Below, piece after piece: positions 33,223 through 43,253 of a stretch of 64,000 nucleotides of DNA (the stretch's first letter is position 1; every line of letters starts with the position of its first letter). Location of the stretch: NCBI RefSeq assembly GCF_030538695.1, contig NZ_JAUNTN010000017.1, positions 22,725 to 86,724 of the forward strand, written 5' to 3'. This DNA comes from Paracoccus sp. (in: a-proteobacteria) (lineage in GTDB: Bacteria; Pseudomonadota; Alphaproteobacteria; Rhodobacterales; Rhodobacteraceae). Below the pieces are notes generated by a model. It had not been told where the DNA came from and did no database searches. It saw only the letters and a list, made by a program, of their open reading frames with translations. A program made the translations under genes and the position numbers.

Positions 33223-34080
33223 TCAAAGCTGCCGCAACGGATCGGCGGGATACACCCCCAGAATATCCAGACGGCTGGTGAAATAATCCAGTTCTTCCAG
33301 CGCACGGGCCAGCGCGGGGTCTTCGGGATGGCCCTCGACATCGGCATAGAATTGCGTGGCCGAAAATACCCCATCCACCATATAGCTTTCCAGCTTGGTC
33401 ATGTTCACACCATTGGTCGCAAAACCACCCATCGCCTTGTAAAGTGCGGCCGGGATGTTGCGGACGCGGAACACCAATGTGGTCATCATGCCGCCATCTG
33501 GCGTATCGGCGCGGGTCCGGCGCTTGCGGTCAGGGTCGCGCTGCATAATGAGAAAGCGGGTGGTGTTGTTGGGGCGGTCCTCGATCTGGCTGGCCAATTC
33601 GTCCAGACCATAGATTTCACCGGCCAGCGGACTGGCCAGCGCCGCCAGCTCGGGTTCGGCGGCCTCGGCCACCTCTTTGGCGGAACCGGCGGTATCGGCG
33701 CCCGTCACCATGGCAATGTCATGGCGGCGCAGAAAGTCGCGGCACTGACCCAGCAGCATGGTGTGGCTTTTTGCCTGTCGCACCTGATTCAGCGCCGTTC
33801 CCGGCACCGCCAGCAGGCTGATATGCACCCGCACGAAAGCCTCATCGACAATGTGCAGCCCGCTTTCCGGCAGCAGGTGGTGAATATCGGCCACCCGGCC
33901 ATAGGTCGAGTTTTCGACAGGCAGCATCGCCTGATCCGCGTCGCCCTGACGCACCGCCTCGATCACGTCTTCGAAGGTGCGGCATGGGACGGCCTGCATG
34001 TCGGGGCGCGCCTTGCGGCAGGCTTCGTGGCTGTAGGCGCCCGGCTCGCCCTGAAATGCGATTCGGCGGGGTAGGGTCAT
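33223..34080 (-). CDS. pheA: Prephenate dehydratase
   Basis: 285-residue enzyme that turns prephenate into phenylpyruvate for phenylalanine synthesis. The dehydratase domain has RIAFQGEPGAYSHEACR at the N-terminus, MLPVENSTYGRVADIHHLL (with the catalytic Thr region) and the NNTTRFLIM motif. The C-terminal ACT domain has RNIPAALYKAMGGFATNGVNMTKLESYMVDG, the phenylalanine-binding ESxP-like segment. The frame is open upstream to 34269 but the conserved start is at 34080. No chorismate mutase domain is fused. It is divergent from cycM. Confidence 0.95.
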   Translation of the reverse strand: MTLPRRIAFQGEPGAYSHEACRKARPDMQAVPCRTFEDVIEAVRQGDADQAMLPVENSTYGRVADIHHLLPESGLHIVDEAFVRVHISLLAVPGTALNQVRQAKSHTMLLGQCRDFLRRHDIAMVTGADTAGSAKEVAEAAEPELAALASPLAGEIYGLDELASQIEDRPNNTTRFLIMQRDPDRKRRTRADTPDGGMMTTLVFRVRNIPAALYKAMGGFATNGVNMTKLESYMVDGVFSATQFYADVEGHPEDPALARALEELDYFTSRLDILGVYPADPLRQL

Positions 34081-34228
34081 GGTGTCTGGTCCTTGTCGGC
34101 GGCATCTGGCGCAGGCTTCGGCGCAACATAAGCGCAAAAGCCGCAGCCAAAGCAGAACTATACCTTGAAAGCGGAAAGCGAAAGCGGGTAGAAAACGGCA
34201 GAATAAAGATACATGAGCGGGAAAGCCA

Positions 34229-34756
34229 ATGTTCAAGACCATGCCCATCGTCAAGGCACTGGGGGCCATTCTGGGGTCGCTGCTGTTTCTGATGCTGTCG
34301 ATCTGGGGTGCCAGCGCACTTTATCATATTGGTTCCGGTCATGGCGATGACGCCACGCAGGCCTATACCATCCCGACCGGAGATGGTGCCGCCCCGGCCG
34401 AGGCTGCGCCGGCCGAAGAACTCGACATTCCGGCGCTGCTGGCCGCAGGGGATGTTGCCGCGGGTGAAAAGGCATTCGGCAAGTGCCGCGCCTGTCATAA
34501 GCTGGACGGCAGCAACGGTGTCGGCCCGCATCTGGACGGTGCCGAGGGGCGTACGGTCGCCGGGCTGCCCGATTTTGCTTATTCGGACGGGATGAAGGCC
34601 CATGCCGCCGAAGAACCCGTCTGGACGCCTGAGGCGATGTTCCACTTCTTTGAAAATCCGCGCGGTGTCGTGCCAGGGACCAAAATGGCTTTTGCCGGGA
34701 TCAAAAGCCCGAAAGAGCGGGCTGACCTGATCGCTTATCTGGCGACGGTCCAGTAA
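34229..34756 (+). CDS. cycM: Membrane-anchored cytochrome c552
   Basis: 175-residue class I cytochrome c with an uncleaved N-terminal anchor (residues about 7-32), an Ala/Pro/Glu-rich linker (about 50-65) and the heme domain: CRACH (C86, C89, H90) and the distal ligand M153 in VVPGTKMAFAG. This matches CycM of Paracoccus denitrificans, which carries electrons from the bc1 complex to the aa3 oxidase at the periplasmic face of the inner membrane. A start at 34241 is possible. Terminator at 34784. Divergent from pheA across 148 bases. Confidence 0.94.
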   Translation: MFKTMPIVKALGAILGSLLFLMLSIWGASALYHIGSGHGDDATQAYTIPTGDGAAPAEAAPAEELDIPALLAAGDVAAGEKAFGKCRACHKLDGSNGVGPHLDGAEGRTVAGLPDFAYSDGMKAHAAEEPVWTPEAMFHFFENPRGVVPGTKMAFAGIKSPKERADLIAYLATVQ

Positions 34757-34783
34757 TCGCGGCATAAAGGCATAAAAACGACC

Positions 34784-34810
34784 GGCGCGGCCCTTGGGTC
34801 GCGCCTTTTT
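34784..34810 (+). terminator. Rho-independent terminator of cycM
   Basis: GGCGCG (34784-34789) pairs with CGCGCC (34800-34805), loop GCCCTTGGGT, followed by TTTTT (34806-34810). Confidence 0.88.
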
Positions 34811-34892
34811 CATGCGCCGGTTCACGCAAATGCGCCTTGAAACCAAGCCCCTGCGCGGCCTAGCCTTGGCTGTCACTTGCAAAGGATATGCG

Positions 34893-36773
34893 ATGAACCC
34901 GCTGAACCTGAACCGCCGTCAATTGCTGATCTCGGCCGCCATGTCGGGGGCCTTTGCCGCGCGTCCGGTCTGGGCGCAGGCGGTCGCGGGTGCGGATGGG
35001 GTGATCCGGGCGCATGGGATCGGGATTTTCGGAACGCCTGCGCTGGCATCCGATTTCACGCAACTGCCTTATGTCGATACCGATGCCCCCAAGGGCGGCG
35101 AGATGTCGGAATGGTTCATGGGCGGTTTCGACAGTTACAACCCCTATACGCTGCGCGGTCGGGCGGCGGTTCTGTCGAATATGCCGCTGGAATCGCTGCT
35201 GACCGGAACTTCGGATGAGGTCGGCACGGCCTATGGCCTGCTGGCGGAAACCATCGAATATCCCGAAAACCGCGACTGGGTGATCTTTCGCCTGCGCCCC
35301 GAGGCGCGGTTTTCCGATGGCACGCCGCTGACGGCGCATGATGTGCTGTTTTCCTATGAGACCCTGCGCGATAAGGGGCTGGTCAGTTTTCGTGCCGTGA
35401 TTGCGCAGCAGATCGCCAAGGCCGAGGTTCTGGACGATCACAGCATCCGCTATTATTTCACCCCGGATTATCCCCGTCGTGATCTTATTCAATCGGTTGG
35501 CGGGTTGCCGGTTTTTTCGCGCAAGGATTTTCAGGATAACAAGCGCGATATTGCGCAAAGCTCGAATGTCCCATTTATCGGCTCCGGCCCTTATGTGATC
35601 GAACCTGCCGAAATGGGGCGGCGCGTGGTTTTGCGGCGCAATCCGGATTGTTGGGGCAAGGATCTGGCGATCAATCGCGGGCGCTATAATTTTGATCGAC
35701 TGCGGGTGGAATATTTCGCAGATTACGACACCGCATTCGAGGGGTTCAAGGCTGGCGAATATCGGTTCCGCAGCGAGGCGAGTGCTATAAACTGGGCAAC
35801 CGGCTATGATTTCCCGGCGGCACAATCGGGGCAGGTGGTCAGGGAAACCATCCCTAACGGCAATATTCCCAACGGTCAGGCTTGGGCGATAAACCTGCGC
35901 CGTCCGCAATTTCAGGACATCCGGGTGCGCAAGGCGTTGTCGCTGATGTTCAACTTTGAATGGGCCAATCAGGCGCTGTTTTATGGGCTTTACAAGCGCG
36001 TTAACAGTTTTTGGGAAAACAGTGATCTTGCGGCGCAGGGGGTGCCATCGCCAGAGGAGGTTGCGCTGTTGGAACCCGTCGCCGCCGATTTGCCCGAGGG
36101 TATCCTGACCGATGAGGCGGTAACGGCGGCGACCTCGGGCGATCAGCAGCTGGACCGGCGCAATCTGCGACAGGCAGCCGCGCTGCTGGATGCGGCGGGT
36201 TGGACAGCCGGGCAGGATGGGCTGCGTCGGCGAAATGGCCAGACATTGCGGGTCGAGTTTCTGAACGACAGCCAGACCTTTGACCGGGTGATTAACCCTT
36301 ATGTGCAAAATCTGCGGGCGCTTGGCGTCGATGCGGCGAATGTGCGGGTCGATGATGCGCAATATGAGGAGCGCCGCCGCAACCATGATTATGATTTGAT
36401 TTCAGTGCATCTGGGACAGTCCGAGATCCCCGGTGGCGGCTTGCAGCAGTATTTTGGCTCGGCTTCGGCGGGGGATGTGTTCAACGCTATGGGGCTGGCG
36501 AATCCGGCGATCGACAAGCTGATCCGTGCGGTCGAGGCGGCGGACAGCCAGGAGGCGCTGGCCTTGCACACGCGGGTTCTGGACCGTGCTTTGCGGTCGC
36601 TGATCTTCTGGGTGCCGCAATGGTATAATCCTGATTATATCGTGGCTTATTGGGATATGTTCACCCATCCCGGAAAGATGCCGCCCTATGCGTTGGGAGA
36701 GATGGATTTCTGGTGGCAGGATGAGGAAAAGGCACAGGTGCTGCGGTCGGCGGGTGTGCTGCGGCAGGGATAG
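34893..36773 (+). CDS. yejA: ABC transporter, family 5 solute-binding protein (YejA-like)
   Basis: 626-residue periplasmic peptide-binding protein. A twin-arginine-like signal NRRQLLISAAMSGAFA (residues about 6-21) ends near VWAQ|AVAG. The mature part begins with HGIGIFGTPALASDFTQLPYVDTDAPKGGEMSEWFMGGFDSYNPYTLRG, characteristic of YejA (microcin C / oligopeptide uptake), and has the SBP_bac_5 body with FSDGTPLTAHDVLFSYETLRDKG. AAAGGA lies 6 to 11 bases upstream. It heads yejA-yejB-yejE-yejF. YejABEF of E. coli imports microcin C; in rhizobia it also confers peptide uptake and envelope-stress resistance. Confidence 0.92.
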   Translation: MNPLNLNRRQLLISAAMSGAFAARPVWAQAVAGADGVIRAHGIGIFGTPALASDFTQLPYVDTDAPKGGEMSEWFMGGFDSYNPYTLRGRAAVLSNMPLESLLTGTSDEVGTAYGLLAETIEYPENRDWVIFRLRPEARFSDGTPLTAHDVLFSYETLRDKGLVSFRAVIAQQIAKAEVLDDHSIRYYFTPDYPRRDLIQSVGGLPVFSRKDFQDNKRDIAQSSNVPFIGSGPYVIEPAEMGRRVVLRRNPDCWGKDLAINRGRYNFDRLRVEYFADYDTAFEGFKAGEYRFRSEASAINWATGYDFPAAQSGQVVRETIPNGNIPNGQAWAINLRRPQFQDIRVRKALSLMFNFEWANQALFYGLYKRVNSFWENSDLAAQGVPSPEEVALLEPVAADLPEGILTDEAVTAATSGDQQLDRRNLRQAAALLDAAGWTAGQDGLRRRNGQTLRVEFLNDSQTFDRVINPYVQNLRALGVDAANVRVDDAQYEERRRNHDYDLISVHLGQSEIPGGGLQQYFGSASAGDVFNAMGLANPAIDKLIRAVEAADSQEALALHTRVLDRALRSLIFWVPQWYNPDYIVAYWDMFTHPGKMPPYALGEMDFWWQDEEKAQVLRSAGVLRQG

Positions 36774-36862
36774 CCGTGGCTTGTCTTGATTTCTGCGGTG
36801 GAAACCGCGAAAAGATGCGGAATAAGGTCGTAAAGACCGGGTGACGGGCAGAAAGGGCGGAT

Positions 36863-37939
36863 ATGGGCGCCTATATCCTCAGACGATTGGCGCTGATGAT
36901 TCCGACCTTGATCGGCATCATGCTGATCAATTTCACGCTGACGCAATTCGTCCCCGGCGGGCCGATCGAACAGATCATCGCGCGGGTGCAGGGCGAAGGG
37001 GACGTGTTCCGCAACATCTCGGGGGGCGGCGATTCCGGGGCCTCGATGGGGGGCGTGGAATATGCCGGGGCGCAGGGCCTGCCGCCCGAGTTCATCGAGG
37101 AATTGCAGCGCGAGTTTGGCTTTGACAAGCCTCCGGTCGAGCGGTTCCTGACGATGATGTGGAACTATCTGCGCTTCGACTTTGGCGATTCGTGGTTCCG
37201 CTCGGTGAGTGTGGTGGATCTGGTGCTGGAGAAGATGCCGGTCTCGATCACGCTGGGCCTGTGGTCCACGCTGCTGGCCTATCTGATCTCGATTCCGCTT
37301 GGAATCCGTAAGGCGGTCAAGGACGGCACCCCGTTTGACACCTGGACTAGTGGTGCGGTGATCGTCGCCTATGCCATTCCGGGGTTTCTGTTCGCGGTGC
37401 TTTTGCTGGTGCTGTTCGCGGGTGGATCGTATTGGAAAATCTTTCCATTGCGTGGCCTTACCAGCGATGATTGGGAAATGCTCTCAACCTTTGGCAAGAT
37501 CAAGGACTACCTGTGGCATATCATTCTGCCGGTGACGGCCTCGACCATTGCCAGCTTTGCTACGCTGACCTTGTTAACCAAGAACAGCTTTCTGGATGAG
37601 ATCAACAAGCAATATGTGATGACCGCCCGCGCCAAGGGCCTGACCGAACGGCGGGTGCTCTATGGTCATGTGTTCCGCAATGCGATGCTGATTGTCATTG
37701 CTGGCTTTCCAGCGATGTTTTTGGGGGTGTTTTTTGGTGCCAATATCCTGATCGAGACAATCTTTTCGCTGGATGGTCTTGGCCGGCTTGGCTTTGAATC
37801 GGCGGTGCAGCGGGATTACCCAGTGATTTTCGGCACGCTTTATGTCTTTGGCCTGATTGGTCTGTTGGTCGGGCTGCTGTCGGATTTGTGCTATGTGCTG
37901 GTCGATCCGCGTATTGATTTTGAATCGAGGGCAGGCTGA
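36863..37939 (+). CDS. yejB: Peptide ABC transporter permease YejB
   Basis: 358-residue permease with six helices. YILRRLALMIPTLIGIMLINFTLTQFVPGGPIEQI is the standard DppB/YejB N-terminus; the extended periplasmic loop with GGGDSGASMGGVEYAGAQGLPPEFIEELQREFGFDKPP is particular to YejB. The EAA loop (YVMTARAKGLTERRVLYGHVFRNAMLIVIAG) contacts the ATPase. Its stop TGA overlaps the yejE ATG by one base. Function: one half of the inner-membrane pore for peptides delivered by YejA. Confidence 0.95.
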   Translation: MGAYILRRLALMIPTLIGIMLINFTLTQFVPGGPIEQIIARVQGEGDVFRNISGGGDSGASMGGVEYAGAQGLPPEFIEELQREFGFDKPPVERFLTMMWNYLRFDFGDSWFRSVSVVDLVLEKMPVSITLGLWSTLLAYLISIPLGIRKAVKDGTPFDTWTSGAVIVAYAIPGFLFAVLLLVLFAGGSYWKIFPLRGLTSDDWEMLSTFGKIKDYLWHIILPVTASTIASFATLTLLTKNSFLDEINKQYVMTARAKGLTERRVLYGHVFRNAMLIVIAGFPAMFLGVFFGANILIETIFSLDGLGRLGFESAVQRDYPVIFGTLYVFGLIGLLVGLLSDLCYVLVDPRIDFESRAG

Positions 37940-39063
37940 TGGCGCTTTCCCCCCTGAACCAGCGTCGCTGGCGTAATTTTCGGCGCAATGGCCGGGCCTT
38001 CTGGTCGCTGGTGATCTTTGCAACCTTGTTCTTCCTGTCGTTGTTTGCCGAGCTGATCGCCAATGACAAGCCGCTGGTGGTGCAATATCGTGGTGATTAT
38101 TATTTTCCGGTCTTTCAGTATTATTCCGAGGAAACCTTTGGCAGCGACCTGAACAAACCGACGGTTTATTATGACCCGTTCACCATCTGTCTGGTGAAAA
38201 CCGGCGGTTTGTTGGATGATTGTCTGGACGATCCCGAAAGCATCGTGGCGGATCGCAGCGATACCCGTGTGGCAGAGGTGGACGGTCAGCCGGTCAAGCC
38301 GGGCTGGATGATCTGGCCGGTGATCCCGTTCAGCTATTCGACGATCGCCTATGACATGCCGCAATCGGTGGCGCTAACGCCGCCTTCTGTCGCGCATTGG
38401 CTTGGCACCGACAGCCAGAAGCGCGACGTGATGGCGCGGGTGATCTATGGGTTCCGCACCTCGGTTCTGTTCGCGCTGATCGTGACGGCTTGTGCCAGCG
38501 TTATCGGCATCGCGGCGGGGGCGGTGCAGGGCTATTTTGGCGGCCGGGTGGACCTGTTCATGCAGCGCCTGCTGGAGATCTGGTCCTCGACCCCTTCGCT
38601 TTATGTTATCATTATCCTGTTCGCCATTCTGGGGCGCAGTTTCTGGCTGCTGGTGTTCGTGACCGTGCTGTTCGGCTGGCCTGCGCTGGTCGGGGTGGTC
38701 AGGGCCGAGTTCCTGCGGGCGCGAAACTTTGAATATGTCCGTGCAGCCCGTGCGCTTGGGGTCAGCAATCGGGTTATCATGTTCCGCCATATCCTGCCCA
38801 ATGCGATGGTGGCGACGTTAACCATGCTGCCTTTTGTGGTGACAGGCGCGATTTCGGGCCTCGCGGCGTTGGATTACCTGGGCTATGGCCTGCCGGCCTC
38901 GGCCCCGTCGCTGGGAGAACTGGCATTGCAGGGCAAGCAGAACCTGCAAGCGCCGTGGCTTGGCTTTACCGCTTTCTTCACCTTTGCGCTGATGCTGTCG
39001 CTTTTGGTGTTCATTTTCGAAGGCATCCGCGATGCGTTCGACCCGCGAAAGACCTTCGCATGA
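37939..39063 (+). CDS. yejE: Peptide ABC transporter permease YejE
   Basis: 374-residue second permease. NQRRWRNFRRNGRAFWSLVIFATLFFLSLFAELIANDKPLVVQYRGDYYFPVFQYYSEETFGSD is the YejE opening, with a large periplasmic insert (residues 45-135). Then come five helices and the EAA motif YVRAARALGVSNRVIMFRHILPNAM. It overlaps yejB by 1 base and yejF by 4, so translation is coupled. It forms the heterodimeric pore with YejB. Confidence 0.95.
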   Translation: MALSPLNQRRWRNFRRNGRAFWSLVIFATLFFLSLFAELIANDKPLVVQYRGDYYFPVFQYYSEETFGSDLNKPTVYYDPFTICLVKTGGLLDDCLDDPESIVADRSDTRVAEVDGQPVKPGWMIWPVIPFSYSTIAYDMPQSVALTPPSVAHWLGTDSQKRDVMARVIYGFRTSVLFALIVTACASVIGIAAGAVQGYFGGRVDLFMQRLLEIWSSTPSLYVIIILFAILGRSFWLLVFVTVLFGWPALVGVVRAEFLRARNFEYVRAARALGVSNRVIMFRHILPNAMVATLTMLPFVVTGAISGLAALDYLGYGLPASAPSLGELALQGKQNLQAPWLGFTAFFTFALMLSLLVFIFEGIRDAFDPRKTFA

Positions 39064-40649
39064 CTATTCTGACGGTTGATAACCTGCGCATCAGTTTCCG
39101 CGCCGATGGCAAGATCACCCCGGCGGTAAAGGGCGTCAGCTTCAGCGTGGCCAAAGGCGAAACCGTGGCGTTGGTGGGCGAATCCGGCTCGGGGAAATCG
39201 GTCACGGCGCTGTCCACGGTGCAGCTTTTGGGTAAGGCGGCGCAGGTTGAAGGTTCGGTCCAGTATCAGGGGCAAGAGCTGGTGGGGGCGTCGGAAAAAA
39301 GCCTGCGGGCGATTCGCGGCAATGACATCAGCTTTATCTTTCAAGAGCCGATGACGTCGCTAAACCCGCTGCATACGCTGGAGCGGCAATTGGCGGAAAG
39401 CCTTGCGCTGCATCAGGGTGTGCGCGGGGGGCAGGCGCGGGCGCGGATCGTGGAACTGCTGACCCGTGTCGGCATCCGAGACGCCGAATCGCGGCTGGCG
39501 GATTATCCGCATCAACTGTCTGGCGGGCAGCGCCAGCGGGTGATGATTGCCATGGCCTTGGCGAACCGGCCCGATCTGCTGATTGCCGATGAACCCACGA
39601 CCGCGCTGGATGTGACCATTCAGGCGCAGATCATAGAGCTTCTGGCGGAACTCAAGCGCGATGAAGGGCTGTCCATGCTGTTCATCAGCCATGACCTTGG
39701 CCTTGTGCGCCGGATTGCCGACCGGGTTTGCGTGATGAAGGATGGCGAGATCGTCGAGCAAGGCCCGGTCGAGGCGATTTTCGCCAATCCGCAGCATCCC
39801 TATACGCAAAAGCTGCTGGCGGCTGAACCCGAAGGGCTGGCCGATCCCATCGCCCCGGATGCGGCCGAGATCGTGCGCACCGAGGATCTGAGGGTCTGGT
39901 TCCCGATCAAGCGCGGGCTGATGCGCCGCACGGTTGGGCATATCAAGGGGGTGAACGGCGCCAGCCTGTCGGTGCGGCAAGGGGAAACCCTTGGTATTGT
40001 TGGCGAATCGGGCAGCGGCAAGACTACGCTGGCGCTGGCGATCATGCGGCTGATCCCCTCTGATGGGCCGATCCTGTATCTGGGGCAGGACATTTCCGGC
40101 TGGACGGCGCAAAAGCTGCGTGGCTTGCGGCGCGACATGCAGATCGTGTTCCAAGACCCGTTTGGCAGCCTCTCGCCCCGGATGACGGTGGAACAGATCA
40201 TTGCCGAAGGGCTTGGCGTTCACGGGTTGGAGCCAGGCCGCAACCGGCGCGAGATGGTGGCCGAGATCATGGCGGAGGTCGGCCTGCCCCCCGAAGCGAT
40301 GGACCGTTACCCGCATGAGTTTTCCGGCGGCCAGCGCCAGCGTATCGCTATTGCCCGCGCGATGATCCTGCGTCCCAAGGTGGTGGTTCTGGACGAACCC
40401 ACCAGCGCGCTGGATATGACGGTTCAGGTCCAGATTGTCGCGCTGTTGCGGCGTTTGCAGCAGTTGCATGGGCTGGCGTTTCTGTTCATTAGCCATGATC
40501 TGCGCGTGGTTCGGGCGATGTCGCATCAGATCATGGTCATGCGCGCCGGAGAGGTGGTCGAGCAGGGCAGCACGACCGCGATTTTCGACGCACCAGCAAC
40601 CGATTACACCCGTGCGCTGATGGCTGCGGCTTTTGGGAACCGGGCATGA
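39060..40649 (+). CDS. yejF: Peptide ABC transporter ATPase, duplicated (YejF)
   Basis: 529-residue fusion of two nucleotide-binding domains. First domain: Walker A GESGSGKS (about residue 40), Q-loop [12 protein letters not shown], signature LSGGQRQR, Walker [13 protein letters not shown]. Second domain: [35 protein letters not shown] and [14 protein letters not shown]. Both sites look competent. A single gene for both ATPases is the YejF form. It overlaps yejE and the glycosyltransferase gene by 4 bases each. Confidence 0.95.
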   Translation: MTILTVDNLRISFRADGKITPAVKGVSFSVAKGETVALVGESGSGKSVTALSTVQLLGKAAQVEGSVQYQGQELVGASEKSLRAIRGNDISFIFQEPMTSLNPLHTLERQLAESLALHQGVRGGQARARIVELLTRVGIRDAESRLADYPHQLSGGQRQRVMIAMALANRPDLLIADEPTTALDVTIQAQIIELLAELKRDEGLSMLFISHDLGLVRRIADRVCVMKDGEIVEQGPVEAIFANPQHPYTQKLLAAEPEGLADPIAPDAAEIVRTEDLRVWFPIKRGLMRRTVGHIKGVNGASLSVRQGETLGIVGESGSGKTTLALAIMRLIPSDGPILYLGQDISGWTAQKLRGLRRDMQIVFQDPFGSLSPRMTVEQIIAEGLGVHGLEPGRNRREMVAEIMAEVGLPPEAMDRYPHEFSGGQRQRIAIARAMILRPKVVVLDEPTSALDMTVQVQIVALLRRLQQLHGLAFLFISHDLRVVRAMSHQIMVMRAGEVVEQGSTTAIFDAPATDYTRALMAAAFGNRA

Positions 40650-41926
40650 AAATCCTGTTCGTGCATCAGAACTTTCCGGGCCAGTTTCCGCATCTGGCCC
40701 CGGCTCTGGCCGCGCGAGGGCATCAGGTTCTGGCCCTGACCGACCAGAAAAACGGACGCCCTAGTCCGGTTCAGGTGGTGAAATACAAAAGCCCCGATCC
40801 GATCCCGCAAGAGGTGCCTTCGCTGGCGCAAAGCTATGTTGAACACACGACGCGCGGCTATCTGGCGGCGCGTGGGGCGCGGGCTTTGCGGGACCGCCAC
40901 GACTATGTGCCAGACGTGATTTTCGGCCATTCCGGCTGGGGTGAGACGCTGTTTCTCAAGGAAATCTGGCCCGATGCGCGGCTGTTGATCTATGCCGAGC
41001 TGATCTATCGTCCGCATGGGCATGATATTGGTTTCGATCCCGAAATCACTCCGGACAGCGACGAGGCGCGGATGTCCTCAATCGCGCGGGGGGCGCATCT
41101 GCTGATCGGAATCACGCAGGCTGATGCGGCGCTGGCGCCAACGCGGTTTCAGGCCAACAGCTTTCCGCCCGAACTGCGTGACAAGATCACCGTGATCCAT
41201 GACGGCATCGACACAACCAAGGTCATGCCCGACCCGCAGGCCAGCGTGACCATGCCCAACGGCACGGTGCTGCGGGCAGGCGATCCGGTGATCACCTATG
41301 TATCGCGCTCAATGGAGCCGTATCGCGGTTTCCATGTGTTCATGCGGGCCTTGCCCGAGGTGCTGGCGGCGCGGCCTGATGCGCATGTGGTGATGGTCGG
41401 CGCGACGGATCGGGTCAGCTATGGGGCCAAGCCAAAGGACGCGCTGAATTGGTATGAAAAGATGCTGGCCGAGCTTGGCGGTGGTATCGACCTGAACCGG
41501 GTGCATTTCCTTGGCCGGGTTGGATATGAGCAATACCTGCGGGTGCTGCAAATCGGGCGGGCGCATGTTTACCTGACCTATCCCTTTGTTTTGTCGTGGT
41601 CCTTGACCGAGGCGATGGCGGCGGGATGCAATATCATCGCATCCGATACCGAACCTGTGCGCGAATTGATCCGGCATGGCCATAACGGCCAGCTTATCGG
41701 TTTTTTCAACCGTAAGGCGCTGGTGCGGCGGATGCTGAAGGCGCTGGAGGGGCCAACCAAGGCTGAGACCGCGCGACGCCGGGCGGCACGGCAGACGATC
41801 CTTGATGGCTATGATCTGCACCGGTACAGCCTGCCGCGCCTGATTGATTGGGTCGAAAGTTTTGATCCGGCAAAGGGCTGGCAGCCGCAGCCTGGCCATT
41901 GGCCCGGTCCGGCGCTGCCGGTCTAG
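40646..41926 (+). CDS. Glycosyltransferase family 4 protein
   Basis: 426-residue GT-B fold glycosyltransferase. The N-terminal Rossmann half begins [33 protein letters not shown], and GHSGWGETLFLKEIWPDARLLIYAELIYRPHGHDIGFDPE is its acceptor region. The C-terminal half has VSRSMEPYRGFHVFMRALPEVLAARPDAHVVMVG and the nucleotide-sugar signature SLTEAMAAGCNIIASDTEPVRELIRHGHNGQLI (E-x7-E type). The product could be an exopolysaccharide or lipid-linked sugar. It starts inside the yejF stop (ATGA), so it is made together with the peptide transporter. Confidence 0.9.
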   Translation: MKILFVHQNFPGQFPHLAPALAARGHQVLALTDQKNGRPSPVQVVKYKSPDPIPQEVPSLAQSYVEHTTRGYLAARGARALRDRHDYVPDVIFGHSGWGETLFLKEIWPDARLLIYAELIYRPHGHDIGFDPEITPDSDEARMSSIARGAHLLIGITQADAALAPTRFQANSFPPELRDKITVIHDGIDTTKVMPDPQASVTMPNGTVLRAGDPVITYVSRSMEPYRGFHVFMRALPEVLAARPDAHVVMVGATDRVSYGAKPKDALNWYEKMLAELGGGIDLNRVHFLGRVGYEQYLRVLQIGRAHVYLTYPFVLSWSLTEAMAAGCNIIASDTEPVRELIRHGHNGQLIGFFNRKALVRRMLKALEGPTKAETARRRAARQTILDGYDLHRYSLPRLIDWVESFDPAKGWQPQPGHWPGPALPV

Positions 41927-41942
41927 GTCAGGCGCATTTCTG

Positions 41943-43253
41943 TCAGGCGGCGGGCAGGTCGACCTCTGCGGCCAGCCCGCCCAAAGGGCTGCGGCCAAGG
42001 CGAATCGCGCCGCCATGCAGACGCGCCAGATCGCTGACAATCGCCAGCCCAAGGCCCGATCCTGATGCGCCGCGCTCATCCAGACGGGTGCCGCGGGTCA
42101 GGGCTTCGGCATAATCGGTTTCGGCCATGCCCGGCCCGTCATCCTCGATCCGCAGGGTCAGCCTGTCGCCTTGGCGCAAGGCGCTGATGCGGATATGGGA
42201 CCGCGCCCATTTTACCGCGTTTTCGGTCAGGTTTCCGATGATTTCTTCCAGATCCTGCCGCTCTCCGGCGAAGGCCAGATCAGGCGGGATGGTGGTTTCG
42301 GCACGCAGATCGCGGTCTTGCATCGGGTGGCGCAGCACCAGCAGGATGTCCTCTGCGACGCCAGCCACTGGCGTGCGATGGCCAAGAATACCCGGCGCGG
42401 CAGCGGATCGCGCCCGGCGCAGGTGCCAGCCGATCTGGCGGTCCATCCGTGCGATCAGCTCTTGTGCCGCCGGGTCCGGCATCCCGGCTTGCAGCGCCGC
42501 CAATGGGGTTTTCAGCGAATGAGCCAGATTGCCAAGATGCTCACGCGAGCGGGCAATGACGGCTTGGTTGCTATCCAGCAAGGCATTGATTTCACGCACA
42601 ACCGGCTGAAGTTCCGCAACGCGGGGCAGGGGCAGGGTTTCCGCCTTGCCAGTGCGAATATCGGTCAGTCCGGTTTGCAGGCGGCGCAGGCTGCCCAAGC
42701 CCATCTGAACCTGCACCAGACTGGCGGCGGTCAGCCCAAGCCCAAGCAGAATCAGCGAAATGGCCAGCGGGCGGCGGACCTCGGCCAGCGCGGCATTGAT
42801 TTCGGATTGTGGCGCGGTCAGGCGCAGAATGACCGGATCGGCGGCACCGGGCAGGGTGATGGGCAGCACCATTGCACGCAGCGCCGCGCCGCCCATATCC
42901 TGCCCCGGAATCCCCATCCCGCTGCTGCGTGGCCCATGCAGCCAGCCGTCGAACAGGCTGTCCGACCGCGCCAGTGCCTGCCCACCCTGATCGGCCTGCC
43001 AATACCAGCCCGACAGCGGAATCTGCCAGCGTGGATCGGTCAGCGGGTCGCCAAGACTGGCACGGCCATCTGCCTCTACCGCCAGCGCGGCAATCAGCGT
43101 ATCCGCCGCCGCCGACAGTTCGGCATCGAAACGGTCGGTGACAAAGCGTTCCAGCACCGCACCAATCGCCAGCCAGGCCGCCAGCAGCGCCGCGCCAAGC
43201 CAGACTGCGGCCAGCAGCAGCAAGCGCCCACGGATCGAGCCGGGCCAGATCAT
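41943..43253 (-). CDS. Sensor histidine kinase (PhoQ/FeuQ-like)
   Basis: 436-residue inner-membrane sensor. Two helices (about residues 9-32 and 161-184) flank a periplasmic domain of about 125 residues; the phosphoacceptor is H245 in NLAHSLKTPLAALQ, followed by ATP-binding boxes NLTENAVKWA, EDDGPGM and GSGLGLAI. The H-box with SLKTPL is what PhoQ- and FeuQ-type kinases carry. It overlaps the response-regulator gene by 4 bases. The signal is unknown: cation or envelope stress by analogy. Confidence 0.92.
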   Translation of the reverse strand: MIWPGSIRGRLLLLAAVWLGAALLAAWLAIGAVLERFVTDRFDAELSAAADTLIAALAVEADGRASLGDPLTDPRWQIPLSGWYWQADQGGQALARSDSLFDGWLHGPRSSGMGIPGQDMGGAALRAMVLPITLPGAADPVILRLTAPQSEINAALAEVRRPLAISLILLGLGLTAASLVQVQMGLGSLRRLQTGLTDIRTGKAETLPLPRVAELQPVVREINALLDSNQAVIARSREHLGNLAHSLKTPLAALQAGMPDPAAQELIARMDRQIGWHLRRARSAAAPGILGHRTPVAGVAEDILLVLRHPMQDRDLRAETTIPPDLAFAGERQDLEEIIGNLTENAVKWARSHIRISALRQGDRLTLRIEDDGPGMAETDYAEALTRGTRLDERGASGSGLGLAIVSDLARLHGGAIRLGRSPLGGLAAEVDLPAA

